A DNA stretch of 64,000 nucleotides. It comes from Mesorhizobium sp. WSM2240. Lineage in GTDB: Bacteria > Pseudomonadota > Alphaproteobacteria > Rhizobiales > Rhizobiaceae. The notes under the pieces are model-generated. The model did no database searches, was not told the DNA's origin, and saw nothing but the letters and a program-made list of their open reading frames with translations. Of the stretch, positions 53,100-62,186 are shown piece by piece; positions within the stretch are counted from its first letter, which is position 1, and each line of letters opens with the position of its first letter. A program made the translations under genes and the position numbers. The stretch lies in contig NZ_CP159253.1 of NCBI RefSeq assembly GCF_040438645.1, positions 248,001 through 312,000 on the forward strand. The letters run 5' to 3'.

Positions 53100-53273
53100 C
53101 CGGATGCCCGTATCCGTTCGGCCACCGCAGGCGTCCAGCGTCAACGCGACCCGAACGACACCCGATGCCGCTGGATGCGGCAGGCGCAGGGTGGGCTCAA
53201 CCAGCTTGCCCGAATCCGCGGATGCCGCCGTCGCGGCGAGCAGAAAGGTAGCGAACGAAAGAGCAAGCCGCAT
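53100..53273 (-). pseudogene. Polysaccharide deacetylase-like N-terminal remnant
   Basis: From an ATG at 53273 the frame reads MRLALSFATFLLAATAASADSG, a clean signal peptide, then 'VEPTLRLPHPAASGVVRVALTLDACGGRTD'. VALTLDACGG matches the first catalytic motif (TFDxD-like region) of NodB-type deacetylases. Similarity stops there and the frame runs into the antisense of the dppF remnant, so only the front of the gene survives. Confidence 0.6.
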
Positions 53274-53360
53274 CCGAATTCGATCCGCGAGGGGATACCG
53301 CCGGCCAATGCGCGCGTGTTGCGGCGGAACTGCGACCGAGCAGCCATATGCTATCCTTGG

Positions 53361-54130
53361 TCACGCGATCGCGTGAGCCTTCGGTTCGAACGACGCGACC
53401 GCTGCGAGCTGCTCGCGCAGCCAGACGTTGCCGGCGTCGCGGTCCAATCGGCGGTGCCAGTACATTGTGACGTCCATTGCCGGCGACTCCATCGGCGGCA
53501 TGAAAATATCCAGTTCGAGGCGGTCGGCCACCAGATGCGCAAAGTGAACCGGGATGCTGCCGAGCAGGTCGCTGGTCGCCACGGCAAGCGCAACGGCCTG
53601 GAAATGCGGAACGGTGATGACGACCTTGCGCGACAGGCCGAGCCTTTGGAGCGCTGGATCGATGGTCCCGGTCCTGCTCCCGTCGGCCGAGCGCAACACC
53701 TGCGGGGTGGCGCAGAAAACCTTGGCTGGAAGGGCCTCGCCGGGCCGGATGCCCCCTCCGCTCATCACGGGATGCCCGCGGCGGGCGATGCAGACAAGCC
53801 AGGAACGGAACAGCTTCTGGCTGGCGATCCACTCCGGGGTTTCCAACGCCCGGTCCAGCGCGATGTCGGCCTTGCGGTCGCTCAGTAGGCCGAAAACGTC
53901 GGCCGATGGGTAGTCCATCATCTGGAGAACGGTCGAAGGCGCGATCAGCGTGACCCTCGCCGCTAGCTTCGGCATCAGCAAGGTTGAGAAATAGTCCGAC
54001 CCGATCAGCATGAAGGAGCGGGTCGACGAACCTGGGTCGAAGGCCGAGCTTGCCGCAAGGGCCTCTTCGATCTGCAGCAGTGCCCGGCGCACCGGCTCCT
54101 TCAGCTGGAGCGCGCGCGGTGTCCGCCGCT
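53361..54130 (-). pseudogene. LysR-family regulator without its DNA-binding domain
   Basis: The frame holds a linker ('RTPRALQLKEPVRRALLQIEEALA') and a full LysR effector-binding domain ('FMLIGSDYFSTLLMPKLAARVTLIAPSTVLQMMDYPSADVFGLLSDRKADIALDRALE'), ending near the normal C terminus. The helix-turn-helix half, about 80 residues, is missing: upstream of about 54130 the reading becomes antisense of an integrase. An open frame continues to 54212 but has no family likeness. The truncated protein could not bind DNA. Confidence 0.8.
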
Positions 54131-55140
54131 TCCTGGAATCGTGCCGTCGCCTGTCTCGACCGTCTATATCGATGGGGTGTGCAGGAAGGTTGGTCACGGA
54201 AGCGCCGTTCACGCATCGATCCGTCTGGAGGCAGGGATAGGCCGGCCGGCGGGCACAGGTCGCGGCGCGTAACGATGCCTATGAACCGGCCGCGCGGCGA
54301 TCGGATGTCAGCTTCGTCACGCTCGATGATTATCGGAGATTTCGGGATGTTGGTCTCAGAGGGTTCCTGCCTGACGGCGGCACGCGCCCCGGTGCGGAAT
54401 CGCAACGGGATTCGGAATGCGTTGTTTTCCGACCTCCTGGTAACGACGGGCCTTCGCTTGGAGGAGGCCTCATCTCTCTTCGCATTCGATGTCGTTTCAC
54501 CGGTCGGCATACGGGCCGTCAGATCTGACTGGATTTGCCGAGTGCCCAAACGAAGGGCGATCGCGGCCGCCAGATCCTTGTTCCCGCTCGACTGGTCGAA
54601 CAGGTGCGTTCCTATATCGACGTCGAACGTGCCCATGCGGTCGCGAAGTTCCAGCGGCGTTCGGGATGGCAATCGATCGACCGACCGATCTGCGTTCACC
54701 GAGCGCGTTTCGGTGCCCGGCTGCAACGAGTCGGCCGTGGCGATATTGCGCTCGACCTGCTTAGCCCGGAGGAACGCATTCGAATCATTGTCTGCGACGG
54801 CAACGGCACTCCGGCCGAACCGGCAGTGTTATGGCTCTCGGAGATTGGCTTGCCCGTGCAGCCGAACACCTGGGAAGTCATCTTCGCCCGTGCCTCCAGC
54901 CGGTGCAGATCCTTCGGATACTATGTCAGCATCAGCCCGCACCAGCTCCGCCACATCTTCGCCCTTCATATGCTGGCGATGCTCATCCAGCATCGCCTCC
55001 GCGATGCCGCGTTGCCCGCAGGTTCGATGGAGGGATACCAGCAGATTCTTGGCGATCCTCTCCAGCAGGTGCAACGGCTCCTTGGTCACGCCAGCTTGAC
55101 CACCACCTACGTCTACCTCGCCCGCCCATCTGCGCGCTGA
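54112..55140 (+). pseudogene. Tyrosine recombinase 1 of a decayed three-gene cluster
   Basis: Pieces of a phage-type integrase lie in three frames: 'SAASWNRAVACLDRLYRWGVQEGW' (54119 on), 'NDAYEPAARRSDVSFVTLDDYRRFRDVGLRGFLPDG' (about 54274-54375), 'NGIRNALFSDLLVTTGLRLEEASS' (54404 on), and a last open frame of 201 codons to 55140. That frame carries the catalytic parts SPHQLRHIFALHML and LLGHASLTTTYVYL (Arg, His and the Tyr nucleophile). At least three frameshifts separate them. The N terminus is cut at the LysR junction. Confidence 0.82.
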
Positions 55141-55180
55141 GGACATCGAGGGATACGAAGCTTTTCTCGAAGCCGACGGG

Positions 55181-56602
55181 ATGAAGCCTATTCACCGGCA
55201 CACGGTTCTCGCCAAAGCCATTCTCGCTCTGCGCTCGATCGACGCCGACCGGCCTGATCTTCTGGACAAAGGCGTCCGCCATCGCCTGACCTATACCATT
55301 GCACGATCCGTCGGCCGCCCGCAGCCACGGGACGCTTACAGCCCGTTTGTTGCAAGGCAGCTTCGCGACGCGGCTTGCGCTGACATCGCCAAGATTTTTC
55401 AGACGGATCGGGAAGCCGCTCGATGGTGATGACGGCGATGCCAATCTCCGCAGAGTGACCGACGAAGCAAACGCCCGGATTGATGCCGCCGGCAGGCTCA
55501 GCAGCGGGGACCGTGCCTTCAAGAGCCCCTATTTCATGAGGCTGCGCCGCGGTCTGCCTGTCTCAACCTTGGCCGACGATATCCACGGCCACTATCATCT
55601 GCGCGCCTTTGACATTCCGCCCCTCCTGACCTTCCTTTCCCTGGAGACCGGCCTGGAGATCGAATGTTGCAAGACACTAACGATCGACTGTCTCCAGAAC
55701 CCGGACCCGGCACCATCGAGATAGCCTATGTGAAGCGTCGCGCTCGTGGCGCCGAGCACAAACATAGGCGCGTCCGCGATGGCGGGATCGGGACTCCGGG
55801 TGGTCTCGTCCGTAACCTGATCGAAGTCACTGCCTTCACGAGGCAGTCTGTGTCGAGCGACTGCCTTTGGCTCTATTACTATACTGGCCGGAAGCAGCTC
55901 CGGGCGGGTATTGGCCATCCGCATCAACTTGTTGATCGATGGACCGCAGGCCATGGGATCGTCGATGACGATGGTGAACCTCATCGACTTGTTCTTTCGC
56001 GCCCGCGCAAGACCCACAAAGCGCTTTGGTATCTGAAGACCGAAGGCCATATGGCGCGCTTCGCGATCGGACATACACCTGAGATCGCCGCTTGCCACTA
56101 CGCCGACATTCCCTCGCTGCGGCCGCTTCACGAAGCTACTGTGGCAGAGGCGTTTTCCGAGGTCGCCGCGGCCGCCGGCCCGATCGTATTAGCGCCTGAC
56201 GACCAGGATTCCTGGCGCCTGAGCGAGGCCGCTTCCGAAGGGAACAGCGATGTTGACGTTCTTCTGGACGGCGAACAGGATGTTTGGCTGGCGGCATGCT
56301 TAGGCTTTGACCGCAGCCCCTTCGGGGACGGCGGGGCGCCTTGTCCGCAACCCTTCTGGGGCTGCCTCGAATGCCGTAACGCAGTCATCACCGCGCGCAA
56401 GATGCCGGCGATCATCGCGTTCCTGCGGTTTATCAAAGAGCAACGGGCGGGTCTCTCCGCCGCAGACTGGGCAATGAAGTTCGGCCGCGCGCATGATCGC
56501 ATCGTCGGGCAGGTTCTCCCTGCTTTCCCCGAGAGCGTGATTGCCGAAGCCGTCGCGAGGCGGAGGGGCATGCCCTTTATCTGCCGCCGGAGGCCCGGCT
56601 GA
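55181..56602 (+). pseudogene. Tyrosine recombinase 2 of the cluster, frameshifted
   Basis: A large integrase-like protein is split over three frames: 'MKPIHRHTVLAKAILALRSIDADRPDLLDKGVRHRLTY' (to 55429), 'SPYFMRLRRGLPVSTLADDIHGHYHLRAFDIPPLLTFLSLETGLEIECCKTL' (to about 55700), and a 300-residue third part to 56602. The third part includes 'THKALWYLKTEGHMARFAIGHTPEIAACHYADIPSLRPLHEATVAEAF', with GH and Tyr in the places of the recombinase box II, and a Cys-rich tail with WGCLECRNAV. It follows recombinase 1 closely, as in three-recombinase elements. Confidence 0.75.
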
Positions 56603-56609
56603 GCCGAAG

Positions 56610-56957
56610 ATGCACATTCAACTGACCAATGGTGCGCTTCGCCAGATCAAGGCTGCGGTGCGCGAACTTGGCGTGGAAGCGGGCGAAATGGATACACCAA
56701 TTTCCATCCTGCCGGAGACCACCAAGCCCTGGCGCCACCGCTTCGACGTCAAAGCCCTCGCCCAGGAAGAGAGAATGCTACAATCGGCAGCCTATATCCT
56801 TTGTGCCTATCTGACCGGCATGCGGGACTGCGAAGTCCAGGCGATGCAGCGCGGGTGTCTTTCCCTGAAGCAGGTTGCGAAGAAGCGGTCGACGCCGCCC
56901 CTGCTTGAAAACTGTAAGATTCGGGAACTGCGCCAGGGCGGCGGGAGAGTTCGCTGA
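56610..56957 (+). pseudogene. Tyrosine recombinase 3 of the cluster, truncated
   Basis: From MHIQLTNGALRQIKAAV a 115-codon frame reads 'AYILCAYLTGMRDCEVQAMQRGCLS', the start of an integrase catalytic domain (TGMRxxEV holds the first catalytic Arg). It ends abruptly at 56957 without the His-Arg and Tyr boxes. Its place after two other recombinase genes fits a trio element. Probably a 3'-truncated relic. Confidence 0.65.
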
Positions 56958-57306
56958 TTCGTACCTTTTGGACGGATAACCGACCGCGGCGCTTCTAGCG
57001 AAGCCGCGATCTGCAACTGAATTCGAGCGGATGCTTGAGGGCGCGATCAAATGGTTGATCATAAATCACCAATGATAGTCCACCCCAACACAACTTGAGG
57101 TGGATCGTTTAAATTTGTCAGCCGCATACGAACAGCGGCAATTAAAGGGCGGAACGGATGTATCATCCATGCAACGTTCATTGCTCCGTCGGAAGCGATT
57201 CTCAGCGAGCGTCCCCGGCCGGCGCAAATCCTCCGCCACTGCGGTCGGCCGTCATGGCGGCCTAATTTGCCTCCCGTTCGGCCTGGTCGTGCGAGGTCGA
57301 GGCCGC
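56958..57306. other. Non-coding stretch between recombinase relics and the sulfatase operon
   Basis: No protein-like frame is recognised. GATCAAATGGTTGATC near 57046 is a palindromic AT-rich motif, and the stretch is less GC-rich than its surroundings. It probably contains the far end of the recombinase element and the downstream end of the reverse-strand operon, but I see no certain terminator. Confidence 0.5.
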
Positions 57307-57969
57307 TCATCCGAACGGACCGATCTGGAAGACCATGCTGACGATCACAAAGAGCCCGATGACGAGCAGGATCACGGCTGTAATCAGCGTGACGGATGGC
57401 GGGAAATGGCTTTCGCCATAGATCAGACCGGCTGCGCGCATCGCGTTTCTTTCGTGGCGCAATCCCATCATGAACTGCAGATGATAGAGTATGCCGACGG
57501 TCAGCATGATGATGCCGAGGATCACAAGCGTGATGCCAAAATTCAACGGCGCACCGGCATGAGTGATGGTTCCCGCATCCCTCAATTTCTCGAACACCTG
57601 GTAGATGGTGAACCCGAAACCGATCAGTGACAGCGAGGTGCGGATCACCGACATGAGCGTGCGCTCCGCACTCATTCTCGTGCGCTGAAATGACATGCCG
57701 GTGCGACGCATCGACATGTCGGTGCGATCAGTGGAGAGGTCTGTCCGGTGCGTCGATAGATCGGTCCGGTACTCGGACAGCGAGGTTCTGTGTTCCGACA
57801 GGCCCGTCCTGTGGTTGGACAGGCCGGTTCGGTAAGCAGAATATTGCGTCGACGCCAGCTCTGACGTTTCATCGATCTTGGGAATCGGCGGAACCGGCGT
57901 TTCCGGAAGCCGCTTTGGCCGCGCAAGCTCGTTCTTCTTCGCGACTGCCTTGTCGTTCGGATCGCTCAT
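57307..57969 (-). CDS. DUF202/YidH-family membrane protein with ten RT heptads
   Basis: This 220-residue protein (from MSDPNDKAVAKK) ends in a DUF202 domain with three membrane segments: 'IRTSLSLIGFGFTIYQVFEKL' (residues 109-129), a second near 145-170 and a third near 195-217. Ahead of it, residues 46-115 hold ten heptads of form xRTxxSx (YRTGLSN, HRTGLSE, HRTSLSE, YRTDLST and so on), the last of which merges into the DUF202 ERTxxAxIRTxLAL motif. The heptads probably form an amphipathic helix or coil. It is the last gene of the sulfatase operon, 62 bases after the HAD gene. Confidence 0.85.
   Translation of the reverse strand: MSDPNDKAVAKKNELARPKRLPETPVPPIPKIDETSELASTQYSAYRTGLSNHRTGLSEHRTSLSEYRTDLSTHRTDLSTDRTDMSMRRTGMSFQRTRMSAERTLMSVIRTSLSLIGFGFTIYQVFEKLRDAGTITHAGAPLNFGITLVILGIIMLTVGILYHLQFMMGLRHERNAMRAAGLIYGESHFPPSVTLITAVILLVIGLFVIVSMVFQIGPFG
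57625..57834 (-). repeat. 21-nt tandem coding repeat (RT heptads)
   Basis: Ten 21-nt units encode successive xRTxxSx heptads inside the DUF202-family gene. Third positions differ between units, so the array is old and kept by selection on protein, not a fresh slippage product. Confidence 0.75.
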
Positions 57970-58031
57970 GGCGTATTCCCTTTCAACCCGCGAAGAGCCT
58001 TCTCCAACGCCCCAGTGCCTATCCAGCGCAT

Positions 58032-59033
58032 TCAATTTTCAGCCGGGTAGATCGTCAGCCAGTCGTCCTTCATATCGACAATGGTCCAGCCCTTCTGCCT
58101 GCCTTCATCGAGCGCCTTGTCGAGCTTCCCGAATTTGGACTCGCGGTCGTAGGCCCATTCGCGATCGGCGTCGGTATGGTGAACGACCCCCATGAAGCGA
58201 GCGCCATCCCCGGCCGCCGTCCACTCCAGCATCTGCTTGTCGCCATCGGAATTGCCGAATGCCAGGATCGGACGCCTCCCGATGAAACGATTGATGCCTA
58301 GCGGCTTACCGGGGCCGTCATCGATAAACTCAACCTTGGCCTCCTTGAGGAGCACAGGCTTCCCGTCTCTTACGTCGAGCTTCACCACGCCGGACGAGCC
58401 GACCACCTGTTCTGGCGGAATTCCGTAAACCTCTTCTGCAAAGACGCGCATGAACTCCACCCCGCCTCCCGATACAATGAAGGTCTTGAAGCCGTTGGCG
58501 CGCAGATGAGCCAGCAATTCGAGCTGCGGCTGATATACGAGTTCACTGTAAGGCCGGTCGAAGCGAGGGTGGCGCGCGCTGGCCAGCCAGTCGGCTACGA
58601 TCTTCGAGAACTCCTCAGTCGTCATGCCTGCATGGGTCGACGCTATGATTTCCAGGAGCCCCTTCTCACCGGACACCGCCAAGCCTTTGAGATCGCCGGC
58701 GAGCACCGATTTGAAAGGTTCGGTGTCCTTCCATTCGGGATGGTCGGGCGCCAAGGCCTTGATGCGGTCGAGTGCGAAGGCGAGTTGGAAATACATTGGT
58801 TGCTCGGACCACAGTGTGCCGTCGTTGTCGAAGACGGCGATACGCTCCTTCGGCTCCACGAAATCGGCGCCCCCTTCCTGCGTGACCTTGGCGACAAAGT
58901 CCGTGATGGCCGATTTGACCGGCCCTTCCTTCCACGAAGGCAGCGGATCGGACTGCGCGAAGGCCAGACAGGAAAGGGAAGCCAGCAGGAATATGGCTGC
59001 CGCCAGAACTCTAGGTGATTCCACAATCTTCAT
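58032..59033 (-). CDS. Exported HAD-family phosphatase
   Basis: This 333-residue protein (from MKIVESPRVLAAAIFLL) has a signal peptide cut near residue 26 (AFAQ). Motif I is AVFDNDGTLW (D69, D71), motif II in TFIVSGGGVEFMRVF, and the acidic motif in ILAFGNSDGDKQML. The pattern is of the phosphoserine-phosphatase-like group of secreted HAD proteins. It would act in the periplasm on a phosphoester. It sits between the outer-membrane barrel and DUF202 genes in the sulfatase operon, so its substrate may be related to the sulfatase's. Confidence 0.88.
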   Translation of the reverse strand: MKIVESPRVLAAAIFLLASLSCLAFAQSDPLPSWKEGPVKSAITDFVAKVTQEGGADFVEPKERIAVFDNDGTLWSEQPMYFQLAFALDRIKALAPDHPEWKDTEPFKSVLAGDLKGLAVSGEKGLLEIIASTHAGMTTEEFSKIVADWLASARHPRFDRPYSELVYQPQLELLAHLRANGFKTFIVSGGGVEFMRVFAEEVYGIPPEQVVGSSGVVKLDVRDGKPVLLKEAKVEFIDDGPGKPLGINRFIGRRPILAFGNSDGDKQMLEWTAAGDGARFMGVVHHTDADREWAYDRESKFGKLDKALDEGRQKGWTIVDMKDDWLTIYPAEN

Positions 59034-59095
59034 TTTGATCAACCACTCGCTCGGGTGGATTGTCGTTGCCGCCGGTCGCACTTTCTTGATCCAGT

Positions 59096-59902
59096 TCAGC
59101 CCTTCGGGAAAAGCAGCGTGACCACTCCACGAAAGCCCCAACCCTCCGGACCGTTCTCGGGGCTCTCCGCCCAGTAGCGCGTGCCGACCGTAAAGCTCAC
59201 GGGCTGATTGCCGAACTTCACAAGCTTCGCGGCGGTCAGGTTGATCGGCACCGACCACTCGCCGCTCGTCCAGTTATAGGTGGTTTCGGTATTGACGCCG
59301 AAAGTCCAGGCATCGGGGGTAGTGTATGAAACGAACGGCTGCAGGAACGTTGCGTTGATCTCGCCGCGATCCTCGTCACCCGCAAAGGACCAGATATGGT
59401 TGGCAAGCATGCCGAAGGTCCATGGCCCGTCCTGCTTGAGAGCAACGGCTGTCGGACCCGCTCCCCACTTGCCTCCACCGAGGAGGTCGTCGGTCGCGGT
59501 CGGCAACAGAATGACCGGCCCGGCGCCCCAGATGACACCGCCCGGCCCAGGCGCCTTCGGCGAGAAGAACAAGCTCTGCGTGATGTCGCCCAGACCCGAC
59601 TGTGATCCCGAAGGTCCGGCGATGTCTTCCTGTGTGATGATCGGCAGGATCGTGCGCGAGATTAGGTTCCAGTCATCGTTGAGCGAGATCGGGATCACCG
59701 GCTGTATGTTGAGGGTCGCGCGATAACCGTCGTCGGGTCCATACCCGGAATCATAGTTGAACTGGAAAGGAACACTGATCAGCGAAGCGATCGGGTTACT
59801 GAGCTGCTTCGCGAGATCGGCGTCGTCGGAAAGGGCAAGACCCGGCGCGCCGACGGCGATTGCTACAGTACCACTAAGGAAAAGTGAAAGCTGCTTAGCC
59901 AT
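59096..59902 (-). CDS. Outer-membrane beta-barrel transporter-like protein (MetA-pathway type)
   Basis: This 268-residue protein has a signal peptide (about residues 1-25) and alternating beta strands ('ATLNIQPVIPISLNDDWNLISRTILPIITQ', 'GLGDITQSLFFSPKA', 'PFVSYTTPDAWTFGVNTETTYNWTSGEWSVPINLTAAKLV'), ending in a hydrophobic strand at VVTLLFPKG. This is the pattern of the phenol MetA-pathway/transporter family of outer-membrane barrels. It probably lets a sulfated or phosphorylated substrate into the periplasm. Seven bases separate it from the DUF1622 gene. Confidence 0.8.
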   Translation of the reverse strand: MAKQLSLFLSGTVAIAVGAPGLALSDDADLAKQLSNPIASLISVPFQFNYDSGYGPDDGYRATLNIQPVIPISLNDDWNLISRTILPIITQEDIAGPSGSQSGLGDITQSLFFSPKAPGPGGVIWGAGPVILLPTATDDLLGGGKWGAGPTAVALKQDGPWTFGMLANHIWSFAGDEDRGEINATFLQPFVSYTTPDAWTFGVNTETTYNWTSGEWSVPINLTAAKLVKFGNQPVSFTVGTRYWAESPENGPEGWGFRGVVTLLFPKG

Positions 59903-59909
59903 TATCGTC

Positions 59910-60296
59910 TTATCCTTTCCTCGTTTCGATCGGCTCGAGGCCTGCTTCTTCCGTCTGTTCCTCCTCGGTCACCTCGACCACGTCGCGGCCAAGGAAATAG
60001 TTGAGGAAGGTACGAATCACGGCGATGGCCGCCAGGCGCCCGATGTCCTCCCAGGTTGGTGCAAGTGCCGACTCGATGATATCGGCGGCGAGCTGAAACG
60101 TCAGACCAGCGACAAGCCAGCGCGCGTAGCGCAGCCAGATCTGGTGATACACGGGCCGCCGATGAACAAAGGCAGCCCTAACGGCCCCCCAAAAAGCCTC
60201 CAACGTCCCGTAGACGACGATCAGTAGAGCCATGAAGTCGATCAGAAGTATCGAGACCTCGGTGAGCCGGGCGAAAATTTCCCGAAGGACGTCCAT
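59910..60296 (-). CDS. DUF1622 membrane protein
   Basis: This 128-residue protein (from MDVLREIFARLTEVSILLIDFMALLIVVYGTLEAFW) has membrane segments near residues 12-35, 55-75 and 82-105, and an acidic tail (VVEVTEEEQTEEAG). 'YARWLVAGLTFQLAADIIESALAPTWEDIGRLAAIAVIRTFLNYFLGRDV' is the DUF1622 core. Function unknown. Its start lies one base from the end of the formylglycine-generating-enzyme gene, so it is translationally coupled to it. Confidence 0.88.
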   Translation of the reverse strand: MDVLREIFARLTEVSILLIDFMALLIVVYGTLEAFWGAVRAAFVHRRPVYHQIWLRYARWLVAGLTFQLAADIIESALAPTWEDIGRLAAIAVIRTFLNYFLGRDVVEVTEEEQTEEAGLEPIETRKG

Positions 60297-60297
60297 A

Positions 60298-61263
60298 TCA
60301 ATCGACCTTCGGGCGCGCGATGAGACGAAAACCGAGATGCGACACCGATGTGTCGATCGGTTGCGCCATTCGCGCCGCAGGACGATATCGCTGGCAGTAG
60401 TTTGGGGCGCACAGGTGTGAACCGCCCTTGGTGACCTTGCGGGGGATTCTCGCCGGATCGCGCGGATCCTGACTTGCCTCGCGATCGGCGCCACGAGGGT
60501 TCGATATGGTGCAACACGGGCTGTCGATCTTCCCGTGTTCCTGGTACCAATCGGTGGTCCACTCCCAGACATTGCCGATCATGTCGTGGAGGCCATAGCC
60601 GTTGGCCGGAAATGAGCCGACGGACGCGGTGTATTCGAAGCCGTCATCCAGTGTGTTGCGATACGGAAATTCGCCCTGCCAGGTATTGGCCATATGGACG
60701 CCATCGGGCGTGAGGTCGTCGCCCCAGGCAAATTCTGCGCCTTCCAGCCCGCCGCGGGCGGCAAATTCCCACTCCGCCTCAGTTGGCAAATGCATTCCGG
60801 CCCACTGAGCGTAAGCTTCGGCGTCCTGATAGGCGATGTGGACTACAGGGTGGTCCCTCAGCTTTGCGATCGAACTTGCCGGACCCCTGGGATGGCGCCA
60901 GTTCGCACCAGGAACGTATGCCCACCAGGAGTAAGGATTGCGCATGTCGACCGGACCCGTGGGCTTCCGGAATACTGTCGATGATGGCGCGAGCAACTCG
61001 GGCAAGGCGTCTGGATAGTCCTCCGGATTGGCCGGTCTCTCGGCCAGCGTTACATACCCTGTGTCCGATACGAACTTTTCGAAATCCCTGTTGGTTACCG
61101 CGAACTTGTCGATCCAGAAGCCGTCCACTTTTACACGATGCGCCGGTGCCTCTTCCGGATAGTGACTGTCGGAGCCCATCTGGAACTGGCCGCCGGGTAT
61201 CCAAATCATGTCCCTTCCCGAAAGGGCGACACCGGAAGCGTTCGGATGAGTTCTGGCGTTCAT
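60298..61263 (-). CDS. Formylglycine-generating enzyme (sulfatase-modifying factor)
   Basis: This 321-residue protein has the FGE-sulfatase domain: 'MIWIPGGQFQMGSDSHYPEEAPAHRVKVDGFWIDKFAVTNRDFEKFV', 'HLPTEAEWEFAARGG', 'DMIGNVWEWTTDWY' and the catalytic KGGSHLCAPNYCQRYRPAAR with C285 and C290, the copper-binding pair of active FGEs. It converts the Cys of CxPxR in sulfatases to formylglycine. No signal peptide is seen, so it acts in the cytoplasm before export. It overlaps the symporter gene by four bases and lies two genes from the sulfatase it presumably matures. Confidence 0.93.
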   Translation of the reverse strand: MNARTHPNASGVALSGRDMIWIPGGQFQMGSDSHYPEEAPAHRVKVDGFWIDKFAVTNRDFEKFVSDTGYVTLAERPANPEDYPDALPELLAPSSTVFRKPTGPVDMRNPYSWWAYVPGANWRHPRGPASSIAKLRDHPVVHIAYQDAEAYAQWAGMHLPTEAEWEFAARGGLEGAEFAWGDDLTPDGVHMANTWQGEFPYRNTLDDGFEYTASVGSFPANGYGLHDMIGNVWEWTTDWYQEHGKIDSPCCTISNPRGADREASQDPRDPARIPRKVTKGGSHLCAPNYCQRYRPAARMAQPIDTSVSHLGFRLIARPKVD

Positions 61264-62156
61264 TTACCACCTGCATGGGTGCGCTGGTTCGGTTCGACGG
61301 CGGTGGCTTTTTCATGCTGCGCCCTCTGCCACCGGACATAGGGAATCGATACAATCGCTCCGATGATCAGATGCCACAGCATGACTGCCAATGCCGCCTT
61401 CTGGTCGGGAAAGTTCAGACTCGCGATCGCCATGGCAACGCCAGGATGCCGGGTGCCTGTCGCCAGGGCGAGGACGGTTCTATCGTCGGATTCGGGCCCA
61501 CCTAGAATGTGACCGACGAATAGGCCCAAAGCCGTGAACAGGATGAGGAAGACAATCACGCCGTTGCCTACCTGTGTCCAGAACGTCATCCCGCTGGTGA
61601 CGACGACCGGAATGCAGGCAACAAGCAGGAGTATCACCGCGAAATGCGAAATCGGCTGGGCAATGCGCTCCGCGGTTGAAGGAAGGAACCGGCGAAAGGC
61701 GACCCCGAGGAGAAGGGGTACGATTACAGTCACGGCAACGGCGGGCACCACGCGCGACGCCGGCATGTGATACTCCGCGCGAAACACCCGTCCCACGATC
61801 TCGATCGACAGCGGAACTAGTGCGATTGCCACGACTGACGCGACGACCAGAAGGCTGATGGCGAACGATTCCGTGCCGCCGGCCTTGGTTTGCTTGCCTG
61901 GAAGAATTGGAGGCACCGGCGAAACCGCCAGGGCAACGAGCGCGATCTTGACCTCAACGGCAAGTGGAAAGATCAGCGCAACCGCCACAGCGAACACGAG
62001 CATGATGATGTTCATGGACAGGACCGAACGGACAAGTTTGCCCGGTCGCCTGATCAGATAGAACAGATCGTCTACCGTCGCCTTCAGCCCCAGCGAGAAG
62101 ACCAGCGCAAAGAGGCTGACTGTGACCCCAAGTGTGATCAGCTGTTGGACTGTCAT
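61260..62156 (-). CDS. Bile-acid:sodium symporter-family transporter
   Basis: This 298-residue inner-membrane protein has nine to ten hydrophobic segments from residue 5 on, in the BASS/SBF layout ('SVLSMNIIMLVFAVAVALIFPLAVEVKIALVALAVSPVPPILPGKQTKAGG', 'ALATGTRHPGVAMAIASLNFPDQKAALAVML'). Family members import bile acids, other organic anions or keto acids with sodium. Its stop overlaps the FGE start by four bases. In this operon the likely cargo is an organic anion linked to the sulfatase, such as a sulfate ester or its product. Confidence 0.85.
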   Translation of the reverse strand: MTVQQLITLGVTVSLFALVFSLGLKATVDDLFYLIRRPGKLVRSVLSMNIIMLVFAVAVALIFPLAVEVKIALVALAVSPVPPILPGKQTKAGGTESFAISLLVVASVVAIALVPLSIEIVGRVFRAEYHMPASRVVPAVAVTVIVPLLLGVAFRRFLPSTAERIAQPISHFAVILLLVACIPVVVTSGMTFWTQVGNGVIVFLILFTALGLFVGHILGGPESDDRTVLALATGTRHPGVAMAIASLNFPDQKAALAVMLWHLIIGAIVSIPYVRWQRAQHEKATAVEPNQRTHAGGK

Positions 62157-62186
62157 TGTCCTGCTCGTTCTGCGATTCGCGATGCG

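Larger units (their letters stand above)
54112..56957 (+). mobile_element. Relic of a three-tyrosine-recombinase element
   Basis: Three integrase-like genes follow each other head to tail with short gaps, the layout of recombinase-in-trio elements. All three are frameshifted or truncated. The left border is the LysR gene it cuts near 54120-54130; the right border is unclear beyond 56957. No terminal repeats were found by eye. Confidence 0.65.
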
